Shown: positions 40,701 to 51,760 of the stretch, piece after piece
How positions within the stretch are numbered: position 1 is the stretch's first letter
Layout of the letters: each line of letters begins with the position of its first letter
Assembly (NCBI GenBank): GCA_023053545.1
Contig: JAKZAN010000001.1
Span: 8,886,565-8,950,564, forward strand
DNA from: Lepidurus packardi
Taxonomy: Eukaryota > Arthropoda > Branchiopoda > Notostraca > Triopsidae
Length of the DNA stretch: 64,000 nucleotides
Direction: 5' to 3'
Translations under genes and position numbers: made by a program
Notes under the pieces: generated by a model
Databases searched by the model: none
What the model was told of the DNA's origin: nothing
Seen by the model: the letters and a program-made list of their open reading frames with translations, nothing else

Positions 40701-43697
40701 ATGATACTTCATACAATTCAGTCTGTCCATAAACAACCCTGGGCAATTAAAAGTCAACGTTTGCCCCCAGCGTACCGCGCTGCTGTATGCAACGTCCTGC
40801 GACGGATGTGTTATTCCGCAACGAGTGACTTTAATGCCTGGGCTGAACACAAACATACAAGTTTACTTTTAGTAGCTCCGAATGACCCATCATATTTTGG
40901 GGGTCAATGATTGATATATTGTGTAACTTATGAAGCATTATACTTTGCGTTAGACATATTTCTCAACTTACAAATTTATGTATTCCCCGCCAACTCTCTA
41001 GGGTCCATGTGGAGGATACCAAAGGGGATTTAGGCCTGGACTTGGTCTTTGAAAAAGCGCGGTTGAAAGATAAAGGCGATTACACATGTCTTGCCCAAGT
41101 AGATGGCCAGGAAGTGAAAGCTACTTTCTCACTCGTCGTCTATAGTAAGTCTGGTACCTAATAATAGCTTCGCTCCTCTTTGGCTAAAGAGCCTTGAGGT
41201 TTTTATTATTGGCCGGCTTTATTGTCTATTGTCCTTCTTCTATTTATGTTTTTCTTTTTTTGCCGTGAATAGAGCCTATTTCATTCGAGGAGACGCCCGA
41301 GATTCAGCACGCTCCTGAAGGCAAGGACTTCACGATCCGTTGCAAAGTGGGTGGCGATCCTAAACCTTCTGTTTCTTGGCGAATCAAAGGCAAATCTTTA
41401 CGATCCTGTAAGTATTTCCTCCCTTCTCATAATGTATTCTCGTGAGTCCAAAGTCGAAACCTCGCCCACGCCCATTTTCCTCTTCGAGCCCCCGTCCTTT
41501 TAGAGGATCCTTGCTAGCTCATTCATGCTCCACGATACTTTATTTCTCCACCAATAATTTATACTGACAAGTTTACTTATTAAAACACAATAATTTTTTG
41601 GATTTATAGCGCCCAGACATGTAGCCAGTGGTGATGGGCTGATCATTTCCAATGTCAGTTTGGAAGATGGAGGAGGTTACTTGTGCAAAGCAACGCAGTA
41701 CACTTCTTTACTCACCGATTTCAAAGAGAAACTCGTCATGCTCAAAGTTCAACGTAAGTTTTACTTCTTTTCTTCTCTTGAGTTGGGTTGTATCCCAAGT
41801 TATCCTGGGTATCCGCTGCACTTTATTGATCCCGAGTCCCGCCTGCGGGTACGCGCCAGAGTTAGAACTACTTTACAATTTGAAGTTCGTATTGACCTTT
41901 CTCGTCCAAAGGCCAAGCTCTTTTTTTGGGTTCAGGCGTTTCTATTTAAATTACGTTTTCTTTCCTTTCATAAAACGCTCAACTTTTCTGGCTTTTATTC
42001 TTACGTAGATAAGCCTCATTGGCCTTCGACGCAGGCCAAAGAAGCATACGGCTTTGTGGGCGGCCATGTCAACATTACTTGCTCTGCAGTAGCCGAACCT
42101 GGTGCCAACTTTACTTGGATGAAAGACAATGACATCGTCGAGCCAAATGATGACACCCAGATTTTCAGTTCCGAGCATGAAAGTACTTTACAGGTACGGC
42201 CGCTATCGCTTTCATAACTGTTTTTATTAGCTAGACTAATTTCCCGACATGAACGGTAAAGCAAACGAAATTGATTTCATCTTCTCTAAACGTACTATTT
42301 ACTTTAAAAAAATATCTAGATTCCAATATACTTGTGCACTATTTCGTTGTACATTTGGAGCTTATTGTGTACTTTGATATTTAAATAAGTTACATAGTTG
42401 TGCCCATACTTCAGAGTAGCGCCGACGGGTAGTGCCCATGGCGTTTAAAAACACTTCCTCTTCTTTTATAGGCTAAGGTTATTAAGTTCGAATGGTAAAA
42501 TCCAGGAAAGTCCGCTTTGAAAACAGAAAATGTGTTTAGTTGAGTCTTAATAATAATAAGTTTTTATTTATTGCTTTATGGGTAAATTTCAGGTTCATGT
42601 GTACGACGAATCCGTGTTTGGAGCCTTCATGTGCAAAGCAATTAATCAGTTTGGAACCCTGGAACGGGTAATTGTGCTAGAAAAAGCGGCTAAACCAGCT
42701 ATTCCCACGTTTCGCATTAAAGTAAGATTTTCTATTTATGAAGAGCTTTTGGCCGATGGTCGTGTTAGTGGAACAACATGCGAGCAAGAGTAGGTACGAG
42801 ATGAATATAGAGATAAGGATCGGTATTCTTGTACGCACACAGGTGGCACGCCCAGACAGCATGGTGCTGGAAATGAGTGAAGCAGAAATGCTCGAACAGG
42901 CAGACCAAGGTCCTAATTCGAATGCACAAGGTATGATGGAAATCACTGGCTACAAAGTGCAATACAAACTGCCGGAACAGGATTGGACAGCTGCACAGGA
43001 AGTCGAGTTCGATAAAGGTAATACACAGAAAGAAAACCTACGAATTGGAACCCCATTAAGCGCCAAGCAAATCTTCCCAAAATCGCTTTTATGAAAACAA
43101 GTTTGAAGATGAATGTAAACACCGGGATACTTTATACTCCAATTAAAACTCTACATAACTCGTAGATTATCGTATCTTATCGAAAGCTTTAGAAACATAT
43201 TTGGTAAATATGGTAACTTTTTATGACCATTAATTCAGAGCTACCAGCTTTCAAGGATTGGACTCCTCGATAGGCGTACGTTGTAAATTCCATTGTGTTA
43301 ATTTGGCGTTATAAGGGTCTTTTAAAATTCTATAAACTGTGATAAAACTATCCCCTTATATGATACTACGTCCGTTTTATGTATTTTGTGCTTTAGAAAA
43401 AATATGTGAAATAGGTTTTGTTGTTTTTTTCAAGTTGATTAACACTTCTTATTTATTGCAGAGACTGACGGCAAGGGTTACTTACTGACCGGTTTGTTAC
43501 GAGATACCTTGTATAACGTCCGAGTCGCAGCCCGGACAGCAGGCGGATACAGTGATTTTTCACCTGAGAAATCTGACAGGACCAAAAGAGTGGTTCCAAC
43601 GCCAGCTCCCATTTTGGAGACAGGAACTGGACAAGTCGCCCGTGTTTCCTTGACGCTAATCGCGGCAGCGTTATTAGCAGCTCATTTTTATTGCTAA
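34784..43697 (+). CDS. GPI-anchored cell adhesion protein, three Ig plus one FN3 domain
   Basis: Exons: 34784-34844, 40433-40589, 41002-41144, 41273-41407, 41610-41753, 42009-42193, 42593-42721, 42843-43017 and 43462-43697, giving 454 residues with consistent phases. MFSRIISSQIFVLLVAIYFA is a signal peptide. Ig1 has C49-C102 with KWMRAG and GDYTCLAQ. Ig2 has C144-C191 with SVSWRIKG and GGGYLCKA. Ig3 has C238-C289 with NFTWMKD and GAFMCKAINQFG. A fibronectin III domain follows (about residues 318-425; ITGYKVQYKL, YNVRVAARTAGG). The last 20 residues are hydrophobic and end in FYC without a cytoplasmic tail, typical of GPI attachment. Ig1-Ig2 recall Fasciclin-2, and the architecture equals Drosophila Wrapper and Klingon. 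It probably mediates adhesion in neurons or glia. The first exon is separated by a 5.6 kb intron, so the start is the least certain part. Confidence 0.88.
34845..40432 (+). other. Long first intron of the Ig/FN3 gene
   Basis: This is 5588 nt against 61-5xx nt for the other introns of the gene. I found no nested gene. It contains a short (AC) run at about 37876-37890 and several pyrimidine tracts. A long first intron in an adhesion gene often carries enhancers; that is inference. Confidence 0.55.
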
Positions 43698-46600
43698 AGA
43701 TGGTAAACACTTCGTTTGATTTCCGTTTGTTTGAGACTTTCTAATCTGTCTTTGCTTATACTGTTGGTATAGAGACGGAGGGCGTTTTCCATAGCCAATT
43801 AAATCATTACGGAGGTCCATATTTGATTCGTCTGTTAGCGATGTCTATCCAAAGCAAGTTTCTTGAGTTTTGGCAAAGAAACTAAATTTGATTTCTAAAC
43901 GTGATTCTGTGTTCAATAACTCCTTCATTTTCGCCGTGTTTCCGTTCTAGACTACCAAAAAAAAAATAATTGTTTTTTAGTCGGTTTGGGTTTCCCGTGT
44001 TCGGTAGCAATATTTGCGTGACTTTTTTTTTGGTTTCCAAAGGAGACACGTTGACTTGGCAGTAAGGTATGTCATTGCGACGTGTGTTCATAGCTTCCTC
44101 TTTATTTTAGAGGAAAAAGATACTCGTTTTTGTACAGTCAGTGAGCGCAAAATTCATTGCAGTTATATAGGATTTAGGGTGGCAAAAAAAGGTGACGCGG
44201 TTGGGATTGTACATTTTGTACAAGTTTCTTAAAATTTCTCAAGTTTCAGAAAGTAGTGTGGTTAAAACTTTTAGGACTTTTGAAATTGAAAAGGAAACTT
44301 TTGTGTGACGTAGTTTTAAATTCTTTTTTTTAGAAATTCCCTTCATAACTCTTTAAATCCATAACAAACTTGTTGAGACTATATTCATTTTCTCCTTCCT
44401 CCGATTTTTTATTTGAGATTTTTTTAAACTAATTTGTAGGTCTTTTTTGGGTTGTGCATAACATAGTTATTTGGCCCCTTTTTGAAGAATACAAAATGTG
44501 GAGGAAACAAAAGTGATGTTCGATTGCCAAAGAAGTTTTCATTGATCTTATCATTGTTTTCAATTATGTGCAGTAAAAGAAGCAAATATTAAAAAACTTT
44601 GCAATTTAAATTGTAAAACTATGGTGTTACATGTAATATATAAGAACCAAACTTGAAGCCAGTGTAAATTGCCAAAACCGTAGGAGGAAGTTCTGCTGTG
44701 AATCTCAAGTTGAAAGATATGGCAGTGTAGATGCGAAGATAATTTTATGGTCATGGTTTGGGAGTGAGAAAAAGTATAGAGAGAAGGAAGCCAGCAGAAA
44801 AATGATTAGCTTATAGATGAAGACGTCGTCTCCCGCCTGCCTCTTATGCATCTAATGAATGAATAAGGCATCTTGTTCAGTATTCATTGCCGTGCAACAT
44901 CCTAAAGTACTTCTTTCTTTTAGTGGACACTCAAAACAAGCATGGCAGGGGTCCCGTATGGCGAACCAAGCCAAACGCTACTTGGGAGATTGAAAATGGG
45001 TCCGGTAACTGAACCAGCGTACTGAGTTCGAAGCTTGTTGAACCTTGGCTTTTATGCGCACACGAAAAGAAAACTTGAGTAACTGTGACCACGGCTTCTG
45101 GGGCAGCATGCATAAAATTCCCTAATCAAGGCATCATTAGACGTCCTTTGTATGGTAGAGGCAAGGCAGTAGCTGGACGAACTGCGCATACTAACGACTT
45201 CAGGGGCCATTCCTTAACGCATAAGGCAAGGAACTGTTCGTCAACACGCACTTAACCTAGAGCAAACTATCCCTTTCCCTTCATCCGAAGTTTAAAGCAA
45301 CAAGAATAGCACGAAAAAGGGTCTCGCCGTGAGATTTATGGGTTATGTCCACTGAGTTCTCGTAGAATAGGCAAGTAGTGCGTGACCTGACTTGACCTTA
45401 CTGTATTAATTAGTTATTCTAGTCGAAAGGCAGCGTTATTTATTGGTGCTATATGTTATATATCAGCGATCGCAATTTGAAATAGGGAAAACGGCTTTTT
45501 AATACCTTATAAATTTGATCCAGTTTGAATGGCGCGCCACTCGGAAGGTGCGCTTGCTTGCATTTGAAACTGGCGGGATTAAGCGTGCCTTGGCGGACGC
45601 AAGGGACAAATGGGCTAGAATTCACGAACTGAAAATTATGATTAACGTCACTGGTTTTAGTCATCTGCATACAATAACCATGTATTACTCGTTTATTTAC
45701 CCAGCATGCAATTTAATAAAATTACTATTCCGAGACAGTAAAAAATAAAACAAATTAGCCAAAAAAGTTAAAAGTTTGGCGTTTCCTACTCCCTGCATGG
45801 AACACTCAAAACTTAAGCCCAGCACTGATTTGATTTTCTAATGAAGTGTAGAGTGAAGTTCTGGAACCCTCGCCGGCCAAAAACCCACCTGTGTTTACTA
45901 CCTGACGCACGCTGGATTGTTTTTCCTTGCCTATTGCCTACGTTCCAGGGGCAATTCGTCCAATTTTGGCCTCTCGGTATATTTGACACGTTCAAATGCT
46001 CCTTTCTTCCCATATTCGTACATTTACGAGCCCTTCGAAACACGCAGTATACACTAAGTTAAGTCCACCAATATCGTCTCCAGGCGTTACATGGTACTTG
46101 ATGTCCCAGTTTTGTTTTGGTAATACTATGCCAAGTTCAAGGTCAGGGTCGCGGACTGGCATATCGTATAAATAGGCTCAACTCCATTGTGGTTTGCTCC
46201 ACAATAGCGCAGTTGTTTAATTTGTGATTTTCGTTGACGGGATCCATGCTCGCAAAGATATCCAAACAAAAGACCACGCCCTTGAGGGTGTTAAGTTTTG
46301 TTTTAGCTCAATTAATATTCGTGTGAAAAGAAAATGCCTTAAGTTTCTTGGAAAGCTCGGGCTACTAAGAGGGCAAAGATAATGTGCCACACCCCTCTCC
46401 CTGTTCGGGGTGTTAAAGTGGCTCACATTTGAGTTGGAGAATCGAGACTCTTCTCTCTCCAGGTGTGATGCTGCACAGTATGGAGGTAATAACCTCATAA
46501 CGCACTCAGCAGGAGGGATCAGACATGCTTCCCTCGGATCGTCCCAAAATCTCCCTTCAAGTGTTTTGAAGAGTTGATGCGATTTGTCTGCGTTGTGGGT

Positions 46601-46936
46601 TCGTAAGCGTTGAAGCGCGCAGTTTTGGACGTGAAAAAGGTTCTCAATCTCGCAGGTGATAGTTCATTGTTATTAGCCTATCTATTCCATACGGTGCCAA
46701 TTGACGTCCTAAAAGAAGATGGATTGGATGTTTTTTCTTAAGAAAATAGACAATTCGCTTTCCCATAATTTTTAAATCCTAAACTAAACATTCATAGCTA
46801 AACTAGTGTACTTAAAATTCGACCTTTTTTCTTTTGATATTGCCATTATTATTGTTTATATTTCCATTGACATAAGTTTTCCTTACTTTAAGAGTGTTTA
46901 AAGGCTCCTTTTTAAAGAGTAATGAAATAGCGTATA
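43698..46936. other. Gene-free stretch
   Basis: The first few hundred bases are probably the 3' UTR of the adhesion gene (ATTAAA at about 43799). A somewhat GC-richer segment at about 45520-46060 has open frames on both strands but no recognisable domain, start context or splice partner. Confidence 0.5.
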
Positions 46937-47075
46937 ATCTAATGTACAGTCGTTGCACGTAACATATGCCTAATGTATAATGCTCGTTTAATGTGTAGCG
47001 TATATCATGTAAATGTAAATAATGCATAGCTAAAAAGGTTTAATGCATACTTAATGGGTATAGGGTTGTAATTAT
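46937..47075 (+). repeat. Degenerate TAATGTA/TAATGCA word array
   Basis: Words of the type TAATG(T/C)A recur about nine times at irregular spacing (for example CTAATGTATAATGCTCG, TTTAATGTGTAGC, TTTAATGCATACTTAATGGG). It is AT-rich, with no coding potential. Confidence 0.45.
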
Positions 47076-49095
47076 TACGTTTGTTGCATTATATATAACA
47101 GCGGAATTAAGTTTGCAGAATTTTGTTATAATAGGACCTAATCTGATCTAATATCACTTTACAAGTAAAGAAACTAAACTAAACATTTTCGAACTAATGA
47201 AATGTATTGAACACTTAAAGAAAAATGCTTTGACGTACTTTGGAAACGCTTCAAAAGGAGAAAATTTTCGTTTAAAGTTTTATTCTTACCTTCCGTGTAA
47301 GGGAGGAAAGAATTCAATGAATTGGCATGTAACTTCTATTAGCAATTGCTGTCATCTTGAATGCGGAGGTTCAAAGAAACGCATTATTCTACCGTCCAGT
47401 CTTCCCCAAAAGTCAGAGCCTGCCTAGGGTGACAGTTTTTCTTTTTTTGTTTAGGTTCATTAAAACGTCGTTTAACAAGGTTCGCTACTTTTCCATGCTC
47501 TATTATACCGAGAATCCTGCCCAAGTCGTTTTAAAGAGCCGTTTTTAAAACACACGACACGAAAAGATAATGCTCTGGCAACCTTAACGACAAGGAGCTT
47601 GGAGATTCCGGATTTCTTCCACCGTATAAACCCGGTACTTTGAGATTTTCGATAGTGACCAAACTTCTACCATAATCTTACCCTTTAAACCACTAGTCGA
47701 GCTATACGTTTATTACCGCACCAAGATAACAAAAGTGTATACTTTGGCTTATCGCCCTTATAACCCACCTATGTATACTCAGGAGTCTACCGCGACGTGT
47801 TCTCCGAACGTATTCGAAGTACTTTTTTGTCTCTTTTGAGAATCTAGTTGAGTTATGCAAAATGAGATGTAATTCTTTTTTTTCGTTAATCGAAATATAA
47901 AACTGTTGGCATGCATTTCCATAACTTTGCCGCTTCCGTGTTGGTGGCTTTACCTTCTGGAGTTAAGAAAGAGTTGCCAGACTTTGAACCTTTGAAAGGT
48001 TGTAGGGGGGAGCAGTAGTGATATTGGATTCGGGGGCTAGGTTCTTGATAGCATCTTTATGAGCAAAAGGACTATACGACGGGAAAGAATTCATCCGGAG
48101 GCCACAAAGTGCTTTAAGGTTTGAAGTAAATCTCACACCGGTGTCATTGCCATTCAATTGTGCATGTGATCGAGTTTGGTGACAGATTCTATCGGAGATT
48201 TAGACGAATGCCAAATTTCCTTCTTCAGGAATAGTGTTATATACCAATGTAGAAAAACTTGTTCGTTCTACTTGACTGGCTCATTTGTCCTCTGCTTGTT
48301 TTGCTGCTTCCTCATCCTGTGCAGCAGCGAAGGCTCTTAATATTTTGTGAATACGATGTATATGTAAAAAAAAGAAGAGAAAAAGAACAGGGCACGAGAT
48401 GTCATACAGAGCAGTAGAGTTAGATTGGAGCTAGTTTTTTGTTACTTAACGGATGAGCCAACAGACTCTTTCGCTGTGTGCGAGGTCATAAAAACGTTAT
48501 ATCGAGCAGAAAAAGTGACCGGTTATGGAGTACGTGAATCGGTGCTTTCTATCCGGTTGTTTTACATGTTTCTGTAACGTGTTAACTTTGAGGGGAAAAA
48601 ATTAGGACGTTTGAAGCAGGAAGAAAAAAGCGTCACTACATTTAAGGAGGCTAGATGCAAATGGGCTAAGAACGAGAAGAAGTTGAGTTGTCTGTTCACA
48701 GCCAAAAAAGCTGGTACCTGCTGGTTACCATCTATGTCAATAATGAAATGGTAAAATTCCAATAAAAATTCTAGTATTACAATATCGACACGGAATTTGA
48801 AGGTAATTTATTGGTAAAAAGCTGCACTATGACAAGGTGTCAAAAAATGTGTCAAGCAAAATGTACGTAGAATATGGCATTTATTTATGTATTTAATTTG
48901 TCGTGTTTTGGTGTTCATTTACGCTAACATTTTACAGTTTATATGCCGTGATTAGAAAAAGATACCGCGCATTTTGTAACAGAATTCCAAGCGTAACCTG
49001 TCCATCCGGGAAATGATATTGTCAGTGTTAAATTCCAATAAACACTGAACGATTTTGCACTGCATTTCTGCTATGGTAAAAAATATTAGAAAGCA
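47076..49095. other. Gene-free stretch
   Basis: I see nothing I can name. The frames at 47197-47427 and 47357-47548 overlap in different frames and show no family signature. Confidence 0.5.
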
Positions 49096-49115
49096 AGGAA
49101 TATTGAAGGCAGCGC

Positions 49116-49522
49116 GACACAAGGACGACTCGACACAAGATGTCTTGACACAAGGACGACTAGACACAAGGATAACTCGCCAAAAGGACTCCGTGTACCA
49201 GACACAAGGGTGCTGGGCACCGACGCAAAGACGCCGGGTCCCAACAGAAGGAATATAAAGTGCTTAAGCCGTATTGGAAAATGCGTTACGAGGTTTGGTT
49301 GGGTTAGGTTAGGCTAGGTTAGGTTAGACGTCCTTCTGTCGGGGTCATGAGTCCTTGTGACGTATTTTTTTAATACGACTCAAGCCCTTTCAAATCTCGT
49401 TGGCGCTAAACCAACGAGCAGAGACGTTTTAAACTCGAAATTAAATTGTTTTCTTAAAATATTATGGACTTGGCCTCATTGTGTAGGGGCTGACTGTTCT
49501 TTTGTCGAGTCGTCCTTGTGTC
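49116..49522 (+). repeat. Inverted array of GACACAAGGACGACTC motifs
   Basis: On the left, GACACAAGGACGACTCGACA (49116-49135) is followed by diverged direct copies to about 49215. On the right, its complement TGTCGAGTCGTCCTTGTGTC lies at 49503-49522, and a weaker inverted copy (GACGTCCTTCTGTCGGGG, then GAGTCCTTGTGACG) at about 49326-49362. The arms frame about 270-400 bp that includes the TTAGG run. It could be a small inverted-repeat element or a minisatellite that has inverted on itself. No coding frame is convincing. Confidence 0.7.
49297..49327 (+). repeat. Interstitial TTAGG-type telomere repeat
   Basis: GGTTGGGTTAGGTTAGGCTA followed by GGTTAGGTTAG contains about six TTAGG-like pentamers with one or two substitutions. 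TTAGG is the canonical arthropod telomere unit, and short interstitial runs are common. Confidence 0.8.
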
Positions 49523-49540
49523 TACTTCCCATATTGAAGT

Positions 49541-51639
49541 AGACTTAAATTATACTATACACTTTTGGGTAAAGTTTAGTGTCAACTCGTCTAATATTCG
49601 AGGGGAAGACGATATTTTTTTCCCTTTTATCATTATTTTCCAGAGCATTGGCTTAATTTTACGACTTGTTCCAGTGAAACCAGCAACTACTCATAAAAAA
49701 ACCTCAAAAGTGCTACTCAATGGAACTATAATATAGCGTTAAAATATTACAAGTAAAGAATTGTGGTTTATTTTAAAGAAGTCTTGCGCATCAATTCACA
49801 AAGGTTTTGGGGATTTTATATGATTATATATATTGAAAAAAACGATGTTAGGGGAATCATACGAATATAAGGATGAAGTTCTCGATCCGGTTTGGAAACA
49901 ATGAGGAATTAGCAGGTGTACTGATGTGGTGATGGTGCAACAGTATGTAAAAACCTCTTAAGTTTTTTCCTGACAAGAGACGAGACAACGAAAATATTTG
50001 GATGTGGAAGTATTGATAAAGGTACTACCGCACAAGGAAGAATTCACGCAGGATCTTAACTCTTCTTCCAAGATTTTTTATGTATATTTGAGCACTCGTG
50101 AGATCCTTCGTTAAAGTTTTTTTGCTGAAAAGATCCGAACCTTGTTTCATTCCATTTTAAGAATTTAAGAGGGAAACATGTATCATTCTACAGTATTCTG
50201 AATGTCTATAGAGATGGTGCAAGAAACTGGATTAGCTTCTTTTGCTTCTTAAGGACGAACGAGTTTTATAAGAAGAACTAACGTAGGGGAAAAAAAGAAC
50301 CTACCCTTGTTTTTCTGCTCCTTGGGAGGGAAAAGGTGAGGGAAACAAAAAAAAGGAAAACATGTCCCATAAGCTACATCGTCTACCATGTAAGGAAGCA
50401 GCGATGGAGTATGTAATTATGTGAAGTAAAAAGCAAGTAGAAACTTAGTTACGGCTCGGCCTGGGACTTTAATTGTTCCGCACCCCTAAATTAGCACTTC
50501 CTCTCAACTCCCCCAAAACCAACCCCGTTCTTTTTTATTTTTTTGTTTTTCAAGGGGCAAAAAAGAATAAAAAATAAGGGAAAGATAGAAAACACAATAG
50601 AAAAAAACGTAGGGAGGGGGTTGACTGACCAGGTAACTTCCTGCGTTTAGCGTTGGATGAGTTCCATTCGTATTCCGGTTCTGCAGAGCTCCCCAATTTA
50701 CCTCACCCCCAATTGAAAAAGTAGCCACAAGTAGATTTAACGGTGTATTTGGGGGGAAAAGGGTGAGTGATTTTTCGTTAAACACCTGTATTTTTTTGCC
50801 TGACTCGTATATGTATAAAGATAACTAACTTACCCGTTATATAACTTTTATAGAGCTAGGGTATATATAAAGGAAAGTAAAAAAGGGGTAAGGGGTTTGA
50901 TGTGGAGTGGAATGGTGTAGACTGGACTAAAGGAGTTTCTTCTTCAAAGATTGTCTATTTTCTATAGTCGAAAGGAAAGGCTCGTTTGATCGCTTAATAA
51001 GTAAATGTGAGATGAGAGATAAGGTTCTGTATTGGGGCATGGAAACATGACGAAGAAAAGAAATTGGGTGGTTGCAAAGTTTACACAAGCTCCTAAAGCC
51101 TGCCGAGCTTTCTCTTCTGATCATACGATAACATAAATCACTGCTACGCTCGTATGCAAATCTAGCAGTGGGGAGGAGTTGGTAGGCGGAGTTGAAGATT
51201 AGAGCCAATATTTTTTCATTTTTTTTTCCAAACCAAAAAAAAAAAAAATCGAAAAAGAATGCAAAACACCACTGCTTTGATAGCTCAATAGGAAACTGTA
51301 TATCCCAGTTTTTCAGCAACCTTGCTACGAAAAGTATCAGTGTCTTTGATTTAAGTGGTTTCCCAATTAACCAAGACATGGTTTGGCTTTCAAATCTTAT
51401 CTTTTTACAATTAATTGGTAAAAATAATGATATTTTAATGGAAATACAAGATTTCTTGTACTTATTATTTGTATTTTTTCCATAATTTAACCAGCGTGGG
51501 CAACTGCCTTTTGGCAGTCTGTTTGCTGGTCGACTTCGATTTTTACATAACTTTCATAGATTGGGGCTATTTACAGGGGAGGTAAAGAAGGAAGGGAAGA
51601 AGTGGAAGGTAGGAGCAGTAGGCTCATTGATAGTTCATT
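49541..51639. other. Gene-free stretch
   Basis: I see nothing I can name. Runs of A/T and purines produce several spurious frames (for example 50927-51379 on the minus strand, Phe/Lys-rich). A small hairpin ACTGCC-TTTT-GGCAGT is nested within CCAGC/GCTGG at about 51492-51532. Confidence 0.45.
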
Positions 51640-51760
51640 TGTATTATTACTTGTATTTATTCATTACAATTACTATTACGTTGTGTTTATTTTACTTACT
51701 ATTATATTTTATTTATTACGATTACTGTATTATTTACTATTATATTGTATTCGTTGAGCT
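51640..51760 (+). repeat. Degenerate TTA/TAC-rich simple repeat
   Basis: TATTACTTGTATTTATTCAT, ATTACTATTACG, TTACTTACTATTATA and similar words follow one another with almost no G. The open frame across it is a by-product. Confidence 0.6.
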
